Of a stretch of 57,822 nucleotides of DNA, positions 8,031 through 15,873 are shown in pieces. The DNA is from Oscillospiraceae bacterium (GTDB lineage Bacteria > Bacillota > Clostridia > Oscillospirales > Ruminococcaceae): the NCBI GenBank assembly GCA_004554485.1, contig SFLS01000004.1, positions 1 to 57,822 of the forward strand. Reading direction: 5' to 3'. The notes under the pieces were generated by a model. That model searched no databases, was not told the DNA's origin, and saw nothing but the letters and a program-made list of their open reading frames with translations. Within the stretch, counting starts at the first letter, position 1. Every line of letters starts with the position of its first letter. The translations under genes and the position numbers were made by a program.

Positions 8031-8060
8031 GGGCCTGGCCGCCAAAAGGCGGCCAGGCCC
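8031..8060 (-). other. Intercistronic 13-bp perfect hairpin
   Basis: Arms GGGCCTGGCCGCC (8031-8043) and its complement (8048-8060) with an AAAA loop on the plus strand. No T-tract on either side, so it may stabilise or separate the two cistrons rather than terminate. Confidence 0.55.
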
Positions 8061-8076
8061 GCAAGCGATTATCTCT

Positions 8077-8388
8077 TTATATGATGCACTTTTTCATCAG
8101 TTCATAAATAAAGATAGCTATAATAACTGCTGTCATTGCAATGTATCCCCATCGTTCTCTTCGGCTTTCATTTTTCTCCGTTTGCGCCTGTTCCTCTTTT
8201 GGCGCCGGCACCAGACAGTCAAGCCAGAGCAAAATCAGCAGGATCAGATACTTGGCTCCATACAGCAGAATCATCGCTACACGTGATCCCACATCTTCTG
8301 CCAACATGTTTCCGATCCAGACCATATAAAACGCACTCCACAGTAACCCAATTAATATGGCTCGACGGCGGTTTTTGCTTCTATCCAT
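8077..8388 (-). CDS. Small membrane protein of unknown function
   Basis: 103 residues: a basic start (MDRSKNRRRA), hydrophobic segments at about 10-29, 38-57 and 82-97, and a charged PAPKEEQAQTEKNESRRERW loop. GAGGTG precedes the ATG. Not recognised. The topology matches the following 113-residue protein, so they may act as a pair. The start lies 11 bases after the stop of a likely broken small frame. Confidence 0.7.
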   Translation of the reverse strand: MDRSKNRRRAILIGLLWSAFYMVWIGNMLAEDVGSRVAMILLYGAKYLILLILLWLDCLVPAPKEEQAQTEKNESRRERWGYIAMTAVIIAIFIYELMKKCII

Positions 8389-8399
8389 AACAGTTCACC

Positions 8400-8604
8400 T
8401 CAGTTTGTCGGGTACCCCGTAAAGTTGTAACTCAAAGAGGCGGTTTCAAGGGGATTGCTGCCTGCATTAAAATCCGCCTTCAAAGAATACTGCTTGACGG
8501 TAATGTACGGAACATTCCCTATTTTTGATTCATTCCTATCTGCTTGTTGTTTTCTCTTTCCTTACTTTCTTCTTTCTCCTTTTCTGCCGCTTTGGTAACT
8601 GCAT
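8400..8604 (-). pseudogene. Possible frameshifted small gene
   Basis: A strong CGGAGGTG site (8611-8618) precedes an ATG at 8604 that opens a 22-codon, Lys/Arg-rich frame ending at 8536. A second frame, open from 8561 to a TGA at 8400, has no start codon of its own but has protein-like composition (VPYITVKQYSLKADF ... LSYNFTGYPTN) and ends 11 bases before the next gene. One frameshift near 8540-8560 would join them. Either a decayed small gene or coincidence; the AT-rich spacer upstream (8620-8718) holds nothing else I can support. Confidence 0.3.
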
Positions 8605-8718
8605 CGGTTTCACCTCCGTTTTCCCCTCTGTGGCCATTTCATCATAACATATCAATATAGCCAATTCTATTGACGATATCTCCCAAAAATTTTGTCTATT
8701 ATTATCAAAGGCGCGAAG

Positions 8719-8746
8719 AAAAAGCTCCCTTTCGGGAGCCTTTTTG
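8719..8746 (-). terminator. Terminator of the first membrane XRE regulator
   Basis: Stem GGCTCCC / GGGAGC with GAAA loop and T5 on the minus strand; T-rich on the plus strand as well. Confidence 0.8.
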
Positions 8747-8756
8747 TTGTATTTTT

Positions 8757-9749
8757 TTATTTTTTCCGCTGCCTGATCAGCCGGATGACCGCCAGCACTG
8801 CGGCATACAGCACACCGGCGATTGCCCAGATGATCCAGCTGTACCGGGGCTGACAGTTCCCGCGCGGGCCAAAGGTATAGAACAGGAAGATAGCGGTGAC
8901 CGCCAGCCAGTAGATCACGCTCACCGGCCCGGTAATGTTTTTCCTGGATTTTTCATCGCGGGTATAGTCGCCCTCCTCCAGCAGCTTTTCCATGGCGCCG
9001 TTCACCGTTCCGCCATACACAAAGAAATAGGTTCCTATTCCCACAAGCGCCAGCAGCACACATACCGCCATCACCGCCAAGAAGTCCCGGCCGCTGAATG
9101 CCGCCGCGAACAGGGGCAGCACCGAAAGGATACACAGCATCGTCCCTATCAGGTTCATTCTGTCGTAGGCGGGCTTAAACGCCTTCTGCCGCTCCTTCAC
9201 CATGCCGGTCACGCCGTATTCCGTCTCAAACGGTTCCTTCTCCAGGAAATCGTACTCCTTTGCCTTATTGCCGCAGGAGATAAACAGCGCCACCGCTATG
9301 GCCACCAGCACGATCAAAACACATAGCCCGATGCCTCCTGCCGCATCTTCGGTAATGCGAACAGCCGAAACCGAAAGCTCGCTCAGCCCGCCCAGCCCGA
9401 TCAGCGCGATCGGCGAAAACACGCACAGCATCGTCGCCAGCGCCATCTTGGGGGCGGCGGCCCGGCGCAGCGCCAGATAGTCGGAGGCCTGCGCCATCGT
9501 GACGCGGCGCAGCACCGGAGCGGCGTCGCATTCCGCGGGCTGGCTCTCCTCCAGTTCATCCTTCAACAGGTAATCGGTGGTCACGCCGAACAGCCGGCTC
9601 ATCTGCACCACCTTATCCAGGTCGGGGATGGACTGCGCTCCCTCCCATTTGGAGACCGACTGCCGCGTGACCGACAGTTTTTCCGCCAGTTCCTCCTGCG
9701 ACCAGCCCTCTTTTTTGCGCAACTCGATGATTTTATCTGCCAGGATCAT
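8757..9749 (-). CDS. Membrane-bound XRE-family transcription regulator
   Basis: 330 residues. Residues 4-58 form a Cro/C1-type HTH (ELRKKEGWSQEELAEKLSVT, then RQSVSKWEGAQSIPDLDKVV). The rest (about 95-325) has five or six hydrophobic segments, so DNA binding is coupled to a membrane sensor. Ligand unknown. AAAGGAGGA precedes the ATG. The promoter region has a palindrome nearly identical to one ahead of the second membrane XRE gene at 14947, which suggests autoregulation or cross-regulation. Single gene between terminators. Confidence 0.88.
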   Translation of the reverse strand: MILADKIIELRKKEGWSQEELAEKLSVTRQSVSKWEGAQSIPDLDKVVQMSRLFGVTTDYLLKDELEESQPAECDAAPVLRRVTMAQASDYLALRRAAAPKMALATMLCVFSPIALIGLGGLSELSVSAVRITEDAAGGIGLCVLIVLVAIAVALFISCGNKAKEYDFLEKEPFETEYGVTGMVKERQKAFKPAYDRMNLIGTMLCILSVLPLFAAAFSGRDFLAVMAVCVLLALVGIGTYFFVYGGTVNGAMEKLLEEGDYTRDEKSRKNITGPVSVIYWLAVTAIFLFYTFGPRGNCQPRYSWIIWAIAGVLYAAVLAVIRLIRQRKK

Positions 9750-9840
9750 TATTAAGCTCCTCCTTTTCGGGCAACGCTTGCCGCGCGCCTCTGATGCCGT
9801 TATGATACCGCCTGGGACGGTTGCATACCAGAAAGACGGC

Positions 9841-9868
9841 TGTCAAATTTGTCAACCGGCGGTTGCAA
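9841..9868 (-). promoter_or_regulatory. Operator-like palindrome upstream of the first XRE regulator
   Basis: CAACCGGCGGTTG (9853-9865) is a 13-bp palindrome flanked by GT and CAA. On the minus strand it abuts a TTGACA (9850-9855), with a second TTGACA at 9841-9846. A convincing -10 was not fixed. The same motif with one change is at 15849-15861. Confidence 0.5.
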
Positions 9869-9915
9869 TTACCCGTTTTGCGCCACTTTGGGGCGTTTGG
9901 TGCGCCTCGCCGGTC

Positions 9916-9975
9916 CGCCCGCAGGGCAAACCGTCCTTCGGACGGTTTCGGCGTAGCCGAAACGCCCTGCGGGCG
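9916..9975 (-). repeat. Cloverleaf repeat, copy B (minus orientation, two hairpins)
   Basis: Arms 9917-9927 (GCCCGCAGGGC) and 9964-9974 enclose H1 (9945-9963, stem GTTTCGGC/GCCGAAAC with a 3-nt loop) and a second hairpin (AAACCGTCC stem, TTC loop, 9928-9948) that shares bases with H1. One hairpin fewer than copies C-E. It sits just past the terminator of the GGGtGRT gene and in the same orientation as that gene. Confidence 0.8.
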
Positions 9976-10003
9976 TCCCCTGCGCGCACCCGGCCCCAGC
10001 GGA

Positions 10004-10051
10004 CAAAAAGGCGCAGAGCGTCCCTTCGGGGGGAAGGGTCTGCCCTGCGCC
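10004..10051 (-). terminator. Terminator of the GGGtGRT operon
   Basis: Outer stem GGCGCAG / CTGCGCC with an inner CCCTTC / GAAGGG stem, followed by T5 on the minus strand. Confidence 0.75.
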
Positions 10052-10068
10052 TATCGGCTTTGAGCTGT

Positions 10069-11070
10069 TTATTTCTTCAGCGCCTCATAGGCCGCCACGG
10101 CGCAGGCCACCGTCGCGCCGACCATGGGGTTGTTGCCCATGCCGATCAGGCCCATCATCTCGACGTGCGCGGGCACGGAGGAGGAACCGGCAAACTGGGC
10201 GTCGCCGTGCATACGGCCCATGGTATCGGTCAGCCCGTAGGAAGCCGGGCCGGCCGCCATGTTATCGGGGTGCAGGGTACGGCCGGTGCCGCCGCCGGAA
10301 GCCACCGAGAAATACTTGACGCCGTTTTCGTAGCACCATTTTTTATAGGTGCCGGCCACGGGGTGCTGGAACCGGGTGGGGTTGGTGGAATTGCCGGTGA
10401 TGGAAACATCCACCTTTTCCAGCTTCATGATCGCCACGCCCTCCTGTACATCGTTGCAGCCATAGCACTTGATCTTGGCGCGCTCGCCCTCTCCGAAGGG
10501 GACCTCGCGCACCACCTTCACCTCGCCGGTGGAAAAGTCAAAATCGGTCTCCACATAGGTAAAGCCGTTGATGCGGCTGATGATGTAGGCAGCGTCCTTG
10601 CCCAGCCCGTTCAGGATGACGCGCAGCGGCTCCTTGCGGGCCTTGTTGGCGTTGCGGGCAATGCCGATGGCGCCCTCCGCGGCGGCAAAGGATTCGTGCC
10701 CCGCCAAAAAGCAGAAGCACTTGGTCTCATCCCGCAGCAGCATCGCGCCCAGGTTGCCGTGGCCCAGTCCCACCTGGCGCTGTTCCGCCACCGAACCTGG
10801 CACGCAGAAGGCCTGCAGGCCCACGCCGATCATCTCGCTGGCTTCGGCGGCGCTCTTTACGCCCTTTTTCAGCGCCAGCGCGGTGCCCAGGGTATAGGCC
10901 CAAACGGCGTTATCAAAGGCAATGGGCTGTACGCCCTTTACAATCTCCTCCACGTTGATGCCGTGCTGCAAAGCGAGGTCACGGGCGTCTTCCAGGGTAT
11001 TCATGCCGTATTCCTTCAGGCACGCCTCGATGCGGGGCATCCGTCTTTCCTGTCCTTCAAATTTAGCCAT
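10069..11070 (-). CDS. GGGtGRT protein
   Basis: 333-residue cytoplasmic protein of a conserved family named for its signature, visible as ASGGGTGRTLHPDN (about 275). Other conserved blocks are LGHGNLGAMLLRDETKCFCF, NGLGKDAAY, KCYGCNDVQEGVAI and VEMMGLIGMGNNPMVG. It is nearly always found beside a NifU-like scaffold protein, as here (18 bases between the genes, same strand). The biochemical role is unknown; the context suggests iron-sulfur chemistry or a cofactor-dependent enzyme. The ATG at 11070 follows AAAAGGAGG. The terminator and a cloverleaf repeat follow. Confidence 0.87.
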   Translation of the reverse strand: MAKFEGQERRMPRIEACLKEYGMNTLEDARDLALQHGINVEEIVKGVQPIAFDNAVWAYTLGTALALKKGVKSAAEASEMIGVGLQAFCVPGSVAEQRQVGLGHGNLGAMLLRDETKCFCFLAGHESFAAAEGAIGIARNANKARKEPLRVILNGLGKDAAYIISRINGFTYVETDFDFSTGEVKVVREVPFGEGERAKIKCYGCNDVQEGVAIMKLEKVDVSITGNSTNPTRFQHPVAGTYKKWCYENGVKYFSVASGGGTGRTLHPDNMAAGPASYGLTDTMGRMHGDAQFAGSSSVPAHVEMMGLIGMGNNPMVGATVACAVAAYEALKK

Positions 11071-11088
11071 CGTCGTGTCCTCCTTTTC

Positions 11089-11781
11089 TTATTCTTCTCT
11101 GGGGTCGATGTACCGGGGCGCGTCGGCAAAGCGGCCGTAGGTACCGGTATTGCTGCGGTAGGCCTCCTCCGGGCTTTTGCCGTGGCGGATATCCTCCATC
11201 ATCTTGCCCAGCCGGACAAACTGATAGCCGATGGCCTCGCCGTTCTCATCCAGGGCGACCTTGGTGATATAGCCCTCCGCCAGCTCCAGGTAGCGCACGC
11301 CCTTGGCGCCGGTGGAAAAGATGGTGCCGGTCTGGCTGCGCAGGCCCTTGCCCAGGTCCTCCAGCGAAGCGCCGATGGGCAGACCGTCCTCGCTGAACGC
11401 GGTCTGGGTGCGGCCGTAGGCCAGCTGCTTAAAGATCTCCCGCATCGCCACATTGATGGCGTCGCAGACCAGATCGGTGTTCAGGGCCTCCAGCAGCGTT
11501 TTGCCGGGCAGGATCTCGCCGGCCATAGCGGCGGAATGGGTCATGCCGGAGCAGCCGATGGTCTCCACCAGCGCCTCCTCGATGATGCCGTTTTTTACAT
11601 TAAGGGTCAGCTTGCAGGCGCCCTGCTGCGGTGCGCACCAGCCAATCCCGTGGGAAAGGCCGGAAATATCGGTGATCTGATACGCCTTAACCCAGCGTCC
11701 CTCCTCCGGGATGGGGGCGGGACCGTGGTGCGGGCCTTTGGTCACGGGGCACATACATTCTACTTCGTGGGAATAGTTCAT
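11089..11781 (-). CDS. NifU-like iron-sulfur cluster scaffold protein
   Basis: 230 residues. The N-terminal half carries NifU-type cysteines (WCAPQQGACKLTL, ETIGCSGMTHSAAMAGE, LVCDAINVAM) that would bind a transient cluster; the C-terminal half is a family-specific extension. The first cysteine pair near the start (VECMCPV) could add another site. GAAGGAGAA precedes the ATG. First gene of a two-gene operon with the GGGtGRT protein. A palindrome of Rex/FNR shape lies just after the transcription start, so redox control is possible. Confidence 0.85.
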   Translation of the reverse strand: MNYSHEVECMCPVTKGPHHGPAPIPEEGRWVKAYQITDISGLSHGIGWCAPQQGACKLTLNVKNGIIEEALVETIGCSGMTHSAAMAGEILPGKTLLEALNTDLVCDAINVAMREIFKQLAYGRTQTAFSEDGLPIGASLEDLGKGLRSQTGTIFSTGAKGVRYLELAEGYITKVALDENGEAIGYQFVRLGKMMEDIRHGKSPEEAYRSNTGTYGRFADAPRYIDPREE

Positions 11782-11823
11782 CGCGCATTCTCCTTCCGAT
11801 CAGACTTTGTTGCAGAAATAACA

Positions 11824-11841
11824 TTGTGATTAAAATAACAA
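11824..11841 (-). promoter_or_regulatory. Rex/FNR-shaped palindrome downstream of the start site
   Basis: Plus-strand TTGTGATTAAAATAACAA has TTGT/ACAA ends and an A/T core as in Rex sites (TTGT-A...T-ACAA). It lies a few bases past the predicted transcription start of the NifU-like operon, a position suited to repression. Match is weaker than at pflB. Confidence 0.35.
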
Positions 11842-11851
11842 TACCACATTT

Positions 11852-11880
11852 ATTATAGTGTCCTCCCGTGCCTTTTGCAA
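11852..11880 (-). promoter_or_regulatory. Promoter of the NifU-like/GGGtGRT operon
   Basis: Minus strand: -35 TTGCAA (11875-11880), 17-bp spacer, -10 TATAAT (11852-11857). Confidence 0.75.
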
Positions 11881-11974
11881 GGGTTTCGGATAATATTTTG
11901 CCGGAAAATGCCCCCTGCCCCGCCGCAGGCCGCAAAAATTAACAGTTTGGCCACAGCCTGTTCCCCTCTTTTAT

Positions 11975-12003
11975 TTGACACCGCCCCCCACGGGCGGTAG
12001 AAT
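11975..12003 (+). promoter_or_regulatory. secA promoter with palindromic spacer
   Basis: -35 TTGACA (11975-11980), 17-bp spacer, -10 TAGAAT (11998-12003). The spacer is an inverted repeat, CCGCCC / GGGCGG. Transcription would begin near 12010, inside the AAGGAGG at 12004-12010, which argues against use of the GTG at 12019. Confidence 0.8.
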
Positions 12004-12051
12004 AAGGAGGTAAAGCCTGTGAATCTCATGATAAAGGAGCGACATTCCGAT

Positions 12052-14778
12052 ATGGGACTTGTTGATAAACTGTTCGGTTCCTACAGCGCCAAGGAGCTCA
12101 AGCGCATCCGCCCGCAGGTGGAGGCTGTGCTGGGCCTGGAGGAGCATTACCGCGCCATGGATAACCACACGCTGCAGGGGGAAACCGCCCGTCTGAAGGG
12201 GCTGCTGGCACAGGGCAAAACGCTGGAGGACATCCTGCCGGAGGCCTTTGCCGCCTGCCGAGAGGCCGCCGACCGGGTGCTGGGGATGCGTCACTTCCCC
12301 GTACAGGTCATGGGCGGCATCATTCTGCACCAGGGCCGCATTGCGGAAATGAAGACCGGCGAAGGCAAAACGCTGGTGGCCACCCTGCCCGCCTACCTTA
12401 ACGCGCTGGGCGGCAAGGGCGTACACATCGTCACCGTCAACGAATACCTGGCCCGCCGCGACAGCGAGTGGATGGGCAACCTGTACCGCTGGATGGGCCT
12501 GAGCGTAGGGCTGGTGGTCAGCGGCATGAGCCCCGAGGAAAAGCGCGCCGCCTACAACGCCGATATTACCTACGGCACCAACAACGAATTCGGCTTTGAC
12601 TACCTGCGGGATAACATGGTGGTCTATAAGAGAAATTGCGTCCAGCGCGGCTGGAACTACGCCATCGTGGATGAGGTGGACTCCATCCTTATCGATGAGG
12701 CCAGGACCCCCCTGATCATCAGCGGCGCCGGGGAAAAATCCACCGACCTGTACGAAAAGGCCGACCGCTTTGCCGCCACCCTCACCCCGCTGCGGGTCAA
12801 GGAGATGGACGCCAAGGACGACCAGGAGGATATTAAGGCGGATTACATCGTGGATGAAAAGGCCCGTACCGCCACCATTACGCCGCAGGGTGCCCGCAAA
12901 GCGGAGCAGTACTTCGGTATTGATAGTCTGAACGACCCCGAAAATCTGACGCTGGCGCATCACATCAACCAGGCCATTGCCGCCCGCGGCGTCATGCAGC
13001 GGGATATCGACTATGTGGTTAAGGACGGCGAAGTCATCATCGTCGATGAGTTCACCGGCCGCCTGATGATCGGCCGGCGCTATTCCAACGGCCTGCACCA
13101 GGCCATCGAGGCCAAGGAACATGTCACCGTCGCACGGGAAAACCGCACCCTGGCCACCATTACCTTCCAGAACTACTTCCGGATGTACAGCAAGCTGGCA
13201 GGCATGACCGGTACCGCCATGACCGAGGAACAGGAGTTCCGGGATATCTACCGACTGGATGTGGTGGAGCTGCCCACCAACAAACCGTTGATCCGTCAGG
13301 ATCTGCCCGACGCCGTGTATAAGACGCAGCGGGGCAAATATTCCGCCATTCTGGATATCATCGCGGAATGCCATGGCCGGCAACAGCCCATTCTGGTGGG
13401 TACCACCTCCATCGAAAAATCCGAAATGCTCAGCAAGATGCTGAAGGCCCGCGGCATTCCCCACGAGGTGCTGAACGCCAAGTACCACGAAAAGGAGGCG
13501 GAGATCGTCGCACAGGCCGGTAAGCCCGGGGCGGTCACCATTTCCACCAACATGGCGGGCCGCGGCACCGATATCATGCTGGGCGGCAACGCTGAGTATC
13601 TGGCCAAGGACGCCCTGCGCCGCGAGGGCATGGAGGAGGACCTGCTGTACGAGGCAACCGCCTACGGCGAAACGCAGGATGAGGAGATCCTGGCCGCCCG
13701 CCGGCGCTTCCAGGAGCTGCTGGCCAAGTACAAACAGGAGATCGCCCCCGAGGCGGAAAGGGTGCGTCAGGCCGGCGGCCTTTACATCCTGGGCACCGAG
13801 CGGCATGAGAGCCGCCGCATCGATAACCAGCTGCGCGGCCGCGCCGGCCGTCAGGGCGACCCCGGTATGACCAAATTTGTCATCTCGCTGGAGGACGACC
13901 TGATGCGGCTGTTCGGCGGGGAGCGTCTGCAGGCGATGATGGACAGCATGGGCGTGGATGAAACAATGCCCATCGAAGCCAAGCTGCTTTCCAACTCCAT
14001 TCAGTCGGCGCAGGCGCGCATTGAGGGAATGCACTTTGAAATGCGTAAGAACGTGCTGAAATACGATGACGTCATGAACCGTCAGCGCGAGATCATCTAC
14101 TCCCAGCGCCGCCGCGTCCTGGATGGAGAGTCTGTTTCGGACAGCATCCGGAAAATGATGGAGGAGTATATCCCCTCCTGTGTCGACCAGTACCTGGTGG
14201 ATGAAAAGAACCACGAGGAATGGAATCTGGACGGCCTGCGGGATCACTTCATGGGCTGGATCACTGTCGAAGGCGATCTGCGCATCCCGACCGAGGAGCT
14301 GGCCCGTATGAGCCGCGGCGACATTGCCGCGCTGCTGCTGCAGAAGGCCGAGACCCGCTACCAGGCCCAGCGCGAGCTGTTCGGCGACGTCTTTGAGGAA
14401 ATCGAGCGGGTGGTGCTGCTGCGCAACGTGGATACCCTGTGGATGGATCACATCGACGCCATGGAGGAGCTCAAGCGCGGCATCGGCCTGCGTGGCTATG
14501 CCCAGCAGGATCCGGTGGTGGCCTACCGCCTGGAGGGCTTTGAGATGTTCGATCAGATGATCGAGAGCATCAAGGAGAATACCATCAAGATGCTGCTGAC
14601 CATCCGTCCCCGTCCCCAGGCCGAGATCAAGCGTGAGCAGACCATGAAGCCGCTGGCTACCGGCGAGGACGGCACCGTCAAAAAGGTCCCCATGAAGGCC
14701 GACAAAAAGAAGCCCGGCCGCAACGATCCCTGCCCCTGCGGCAGCGGCCTGAAGTATAAAAAGTGCTGCGGTAAATAA
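12052..14778 (+). CDS. secA: Preprotein translocase ATPase SecA
   Basis: Motor of the Sec pathway; pushes unfolded preproteins through SecYEG using ATP. 908 residues. NBD1 has Walker A GEGKT and the DEVDSILIDEARTPLIISG block; NBD2 has NMAGRGTDIMLGG and QLRGRAGRQGDPG; the C-terminus ends in the zinc/SecB-binding motif CPCGSGLKYKKCC. The frame also opens at a GTG (12019) behind AAGGAGG, but the promoter places the transcript start within that site, so the ATG at 12052 (AAAGGAG upstream, MGLVDKLFG start as in relatives) is chosen. Monocistronic with a strong terminator. Confidence 0.97.
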   Translation: MGLVDKLFGSYSAKELKRIRPQVEAVLGLEEHYRAMDNHTLQGETARLKGLLAQGKTLEDILPEAFAACREAADRVLGMRHFPVQVMGGIILHQGRIAEMKTGEGKTLVATLPAYLNALGGKGVHIVTVNEYLARRDSEWMGNLYRWMGLSVGLVVSGMSPEEKRAAYNADITYGTNNEFGFDYLRDNMVVYKRNCVQRGWNYAIVDEVDSILIDEARTPLIISGAGEKSTDLYEKADRFAATLTPLRVKEMDAKDDQEDIKADYIVDEKARTATITPQGARKAEQYFGIDSLNDPENLTLAHHINQAIAARGVMQRDIDYVVKDGEVIIVDEFTGRLMIGRRYSNGLHQAIEAKEHVTVARENRTLATITFQNYFRMYSKLAGMTGTAMTEEQEFRDIYRLDVVELPTNKPLIRQDLPDAVYKTQRGKYSAILDIIAECHGRQQPILVGTTSIEKSEMLSKMLKARGIPHEVLNAKYHEKEAEIVAQAGKPGAVTISTNMAGRGTDIMLGGNAEYLAKDALRREGMEEDLLYEATAYGETQDEEILAARRRFQELLAKYKQEIAPEAERVRQAGGLYILGTERHESRRIDNQLRGRAGRQGDPGMTKFVISLEDDLMRLFGGERLQAMMDSMGVDETMPIEAKLLSNSIQSAQARIEGMHFEMRKNVLKYDDVMNRQREIIYSQRRRVLDGESVSDSIRKMMEEYIPSCVDQYLVDEKNHEEWNLDGLRDHFMGWITVEGDLRIPTEELARMSRGDIAALLLQKAETRYQAQRELFGDVFEEIERVVLLRNVDTLWMDHIDAMEELKRGIGLRGYAQQDPVVAYRLEGFEMFDQMIESIKENTIKMLLTIRPRPQAEIKREQTMKPLATGEDGTVKKVPMKADKKKPGRNDPCPCGSGLKYKKCCGK

Positions 14779-14789
14779 TGCCCGTACTG

Positions 14790-14818
14790 AAAAAGGACGC
14801 CTGTCGGCGTCCTTTTTT
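14790..14818 (+). terminator. secA terminator, bidirectional
   Basis: Stem AAAAGGACGCC / GGCGTCCTTTT with TGTC loop and T6. Also usable by the convergent XRE gene on the minus strand. Confidence 0.88.
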
Positions 14819-14856
14819 ATGGTGTCTTTCCGCAGGTGGGCAAAAGGCCCCGGGAC

Positions 14857-14939
14857 GGCCCGCAGGGCGTTTCGGCCTTCGGCCGAAACCGGCGGGCTTC
14901 GCCCGCCGCGGCCGCCTGCGGCGGCCGGCCCTGCGGGCC
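14857..14939 (+). repeat. Cloverleaf repeat, copy C (plus orientation, 83 bp)
   Basis: Arm 14857-14868 (GGCCCGCAGGGC); H1 14869-14889 (stem GTTTCGGCC, loop TTC); H2 14890-14908 (stem CGGCGGGC, loop TTC); H3 14909-14927 (stem CGGCCGCC, loop TGC); arm 14928-14939. All stems are perfect and there is no unpaired base between them. It follows the secA terminator in the same orientation as secA. Confidence 0.92.
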
Positions 14940-14946
14940 GCGCCTG

Positions 14947-15762
14947 CTATCCCTCTTTTTTCGGTCTCCGCCGCAGCACCGCCCGTCCCGTGAAGAACAC
15001 CAGCACCGCCGCGAGAAGATTGGCGGCGACGGCCGGCAGGAGCTCCCCGCCGGTCAGGCTGGGCAAACCGCCGTCCCACAGGTGCGGCAGATGCCCCCGC
15101 AGCCCGAACAACAGGATGACCCAGCCCCATACCGGCAGCGTGTACTGCGTTTTACCTAAACGGCGCAGCAGCGCCCACAGGTACCACAGCATCAGCCCCC
15201 ACAGCAGAAAGGCAGCCGCTAAATAAAGCGCGCTGAAGCGGATGTGCCCGCCGGAATACAGGATCGGATTAAAAATAACAGCCGGTCCGAACCCCATAAT
15301 ATAGGGCGCCCCCCAAAACAGCGTCCCCAGCGTCATGCCGCCGATGACGTAGCCCGCGTCACGGCGCATGGCAAGACAGAGTATGGCGCAGAGCAGCAGA
15401 TAGGCCGCCGGGATAAGCACGGCCAGGTTGAACACCAGCCCCAGCACGGCAGCCAGCAGCCCCACCCCCAGCAGCACATACCCCACGGTACGCTGCCCCT
15501 GGGCCGCCGGGCGGGGCGCCGGGGCGCCCGGGGATTCCGCGGCAGCCGGGTCTGCCGGCTCCTGCTCCTCCCCCTTCACCAGCTCGTCCAGCGTGATACC
15601 GAACAGCCCGGACAGCGCGATCAGCCGGTCCAGGTCCGGCAGGCTGCCGTCCGTTTCCCATTTGCTCACCGCCTGCCGGGATACGTTCATCCGCCCGGCC
15701 AGCTCCCCCTGTGAAAGCCCCAGCCTGTTCCTGTGGTATGCAATTCTCTCTCCCAGCGTCAT
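14947..15762 (-). CDS. Second membrane-bound XRE-family regulator
   Basis: 271 residues. HTH at about 3-58 (MTLGERIAYHRNRLGLSQGE, then AVSKWETDGSLPDLDRLI), a Pro/Ala-rich linker, then four or five hydrophobic segments. The frame opens at an ATG at 15807, but the -10 box (15798-15803) lies just downstream of that codon, so the first usable start is the ATG at 15762. It is a paralogue in design of the 8757-9749 gene, and both have the CAACCGGC(G/A)GTTG palindrome upstream. Signal sensed is unknown. Its 3' end abuts cloverleaf copy C. Confidence 0.87.
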   Translation of the reverse strand: MTLGERIAYHRNRLGLSQGELAGRMNVSRQAVSKWETDGSLPDLDRLIALSGLFGITLDELVKGEEQEPADPAAAESPGAPAPRPAAQGQRTVGYVLLGVGLLAAVLGLVFNLAVLIPAAYLLLCAILCLAMRRDAGYVIGGMTLGTLFWGAPYIMGFGPAVIFNPILYSGGHIRFSALYLAAAFLLWGLMLWYLWALLRRLGKTQYTLPVWGWVILLFGLRGHLPHLWDGGLPSLTGGELLPAVAANLLAAVLVFFTGRAVLRRRPKKEG

Positions 15763-15797
15763 ACGCGGCACCGTCCTTTCGGGTTTCTTTGCGGCAC

Positions 15798-15861
15798 AGT
15801 ATAGCAAAACGCCCGCCCGGTATCAACCAAGCGGGGGTTGTTTTTCGTCAACCGGCAGTTG
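15798..15861 (-). promoter_or_regulatory. Promoter and two operator-like palindromes of the second XRE regulator
   Basis: Minus strand: -35 TTGATA (15821-15826), 17-bp spacer, -10 TATACT (15798-15803). One palindrome, CAACC-N7-GGTTG (15824-15840), overlaps the -35; a second, CAACCGGCAGTTG (15849-15861), is just upstream and matches the 9853-9865 site in 12 of 13 bases. Confidence 0.7.
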
Positions 15862-15873
15862 CCGCGCTCTTTT

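Noticed and set aside
14819..14945. Predicted small proteins across the cloverleaf repeats (also at 6252-6527, 9821-10063, 41747-42020, 51611-51900)
   Set aside because: The frames are translations of GC-rich palindromes; they lack ribosome sites, run through the hairpins in several frames, and share only repeat-derived residues.
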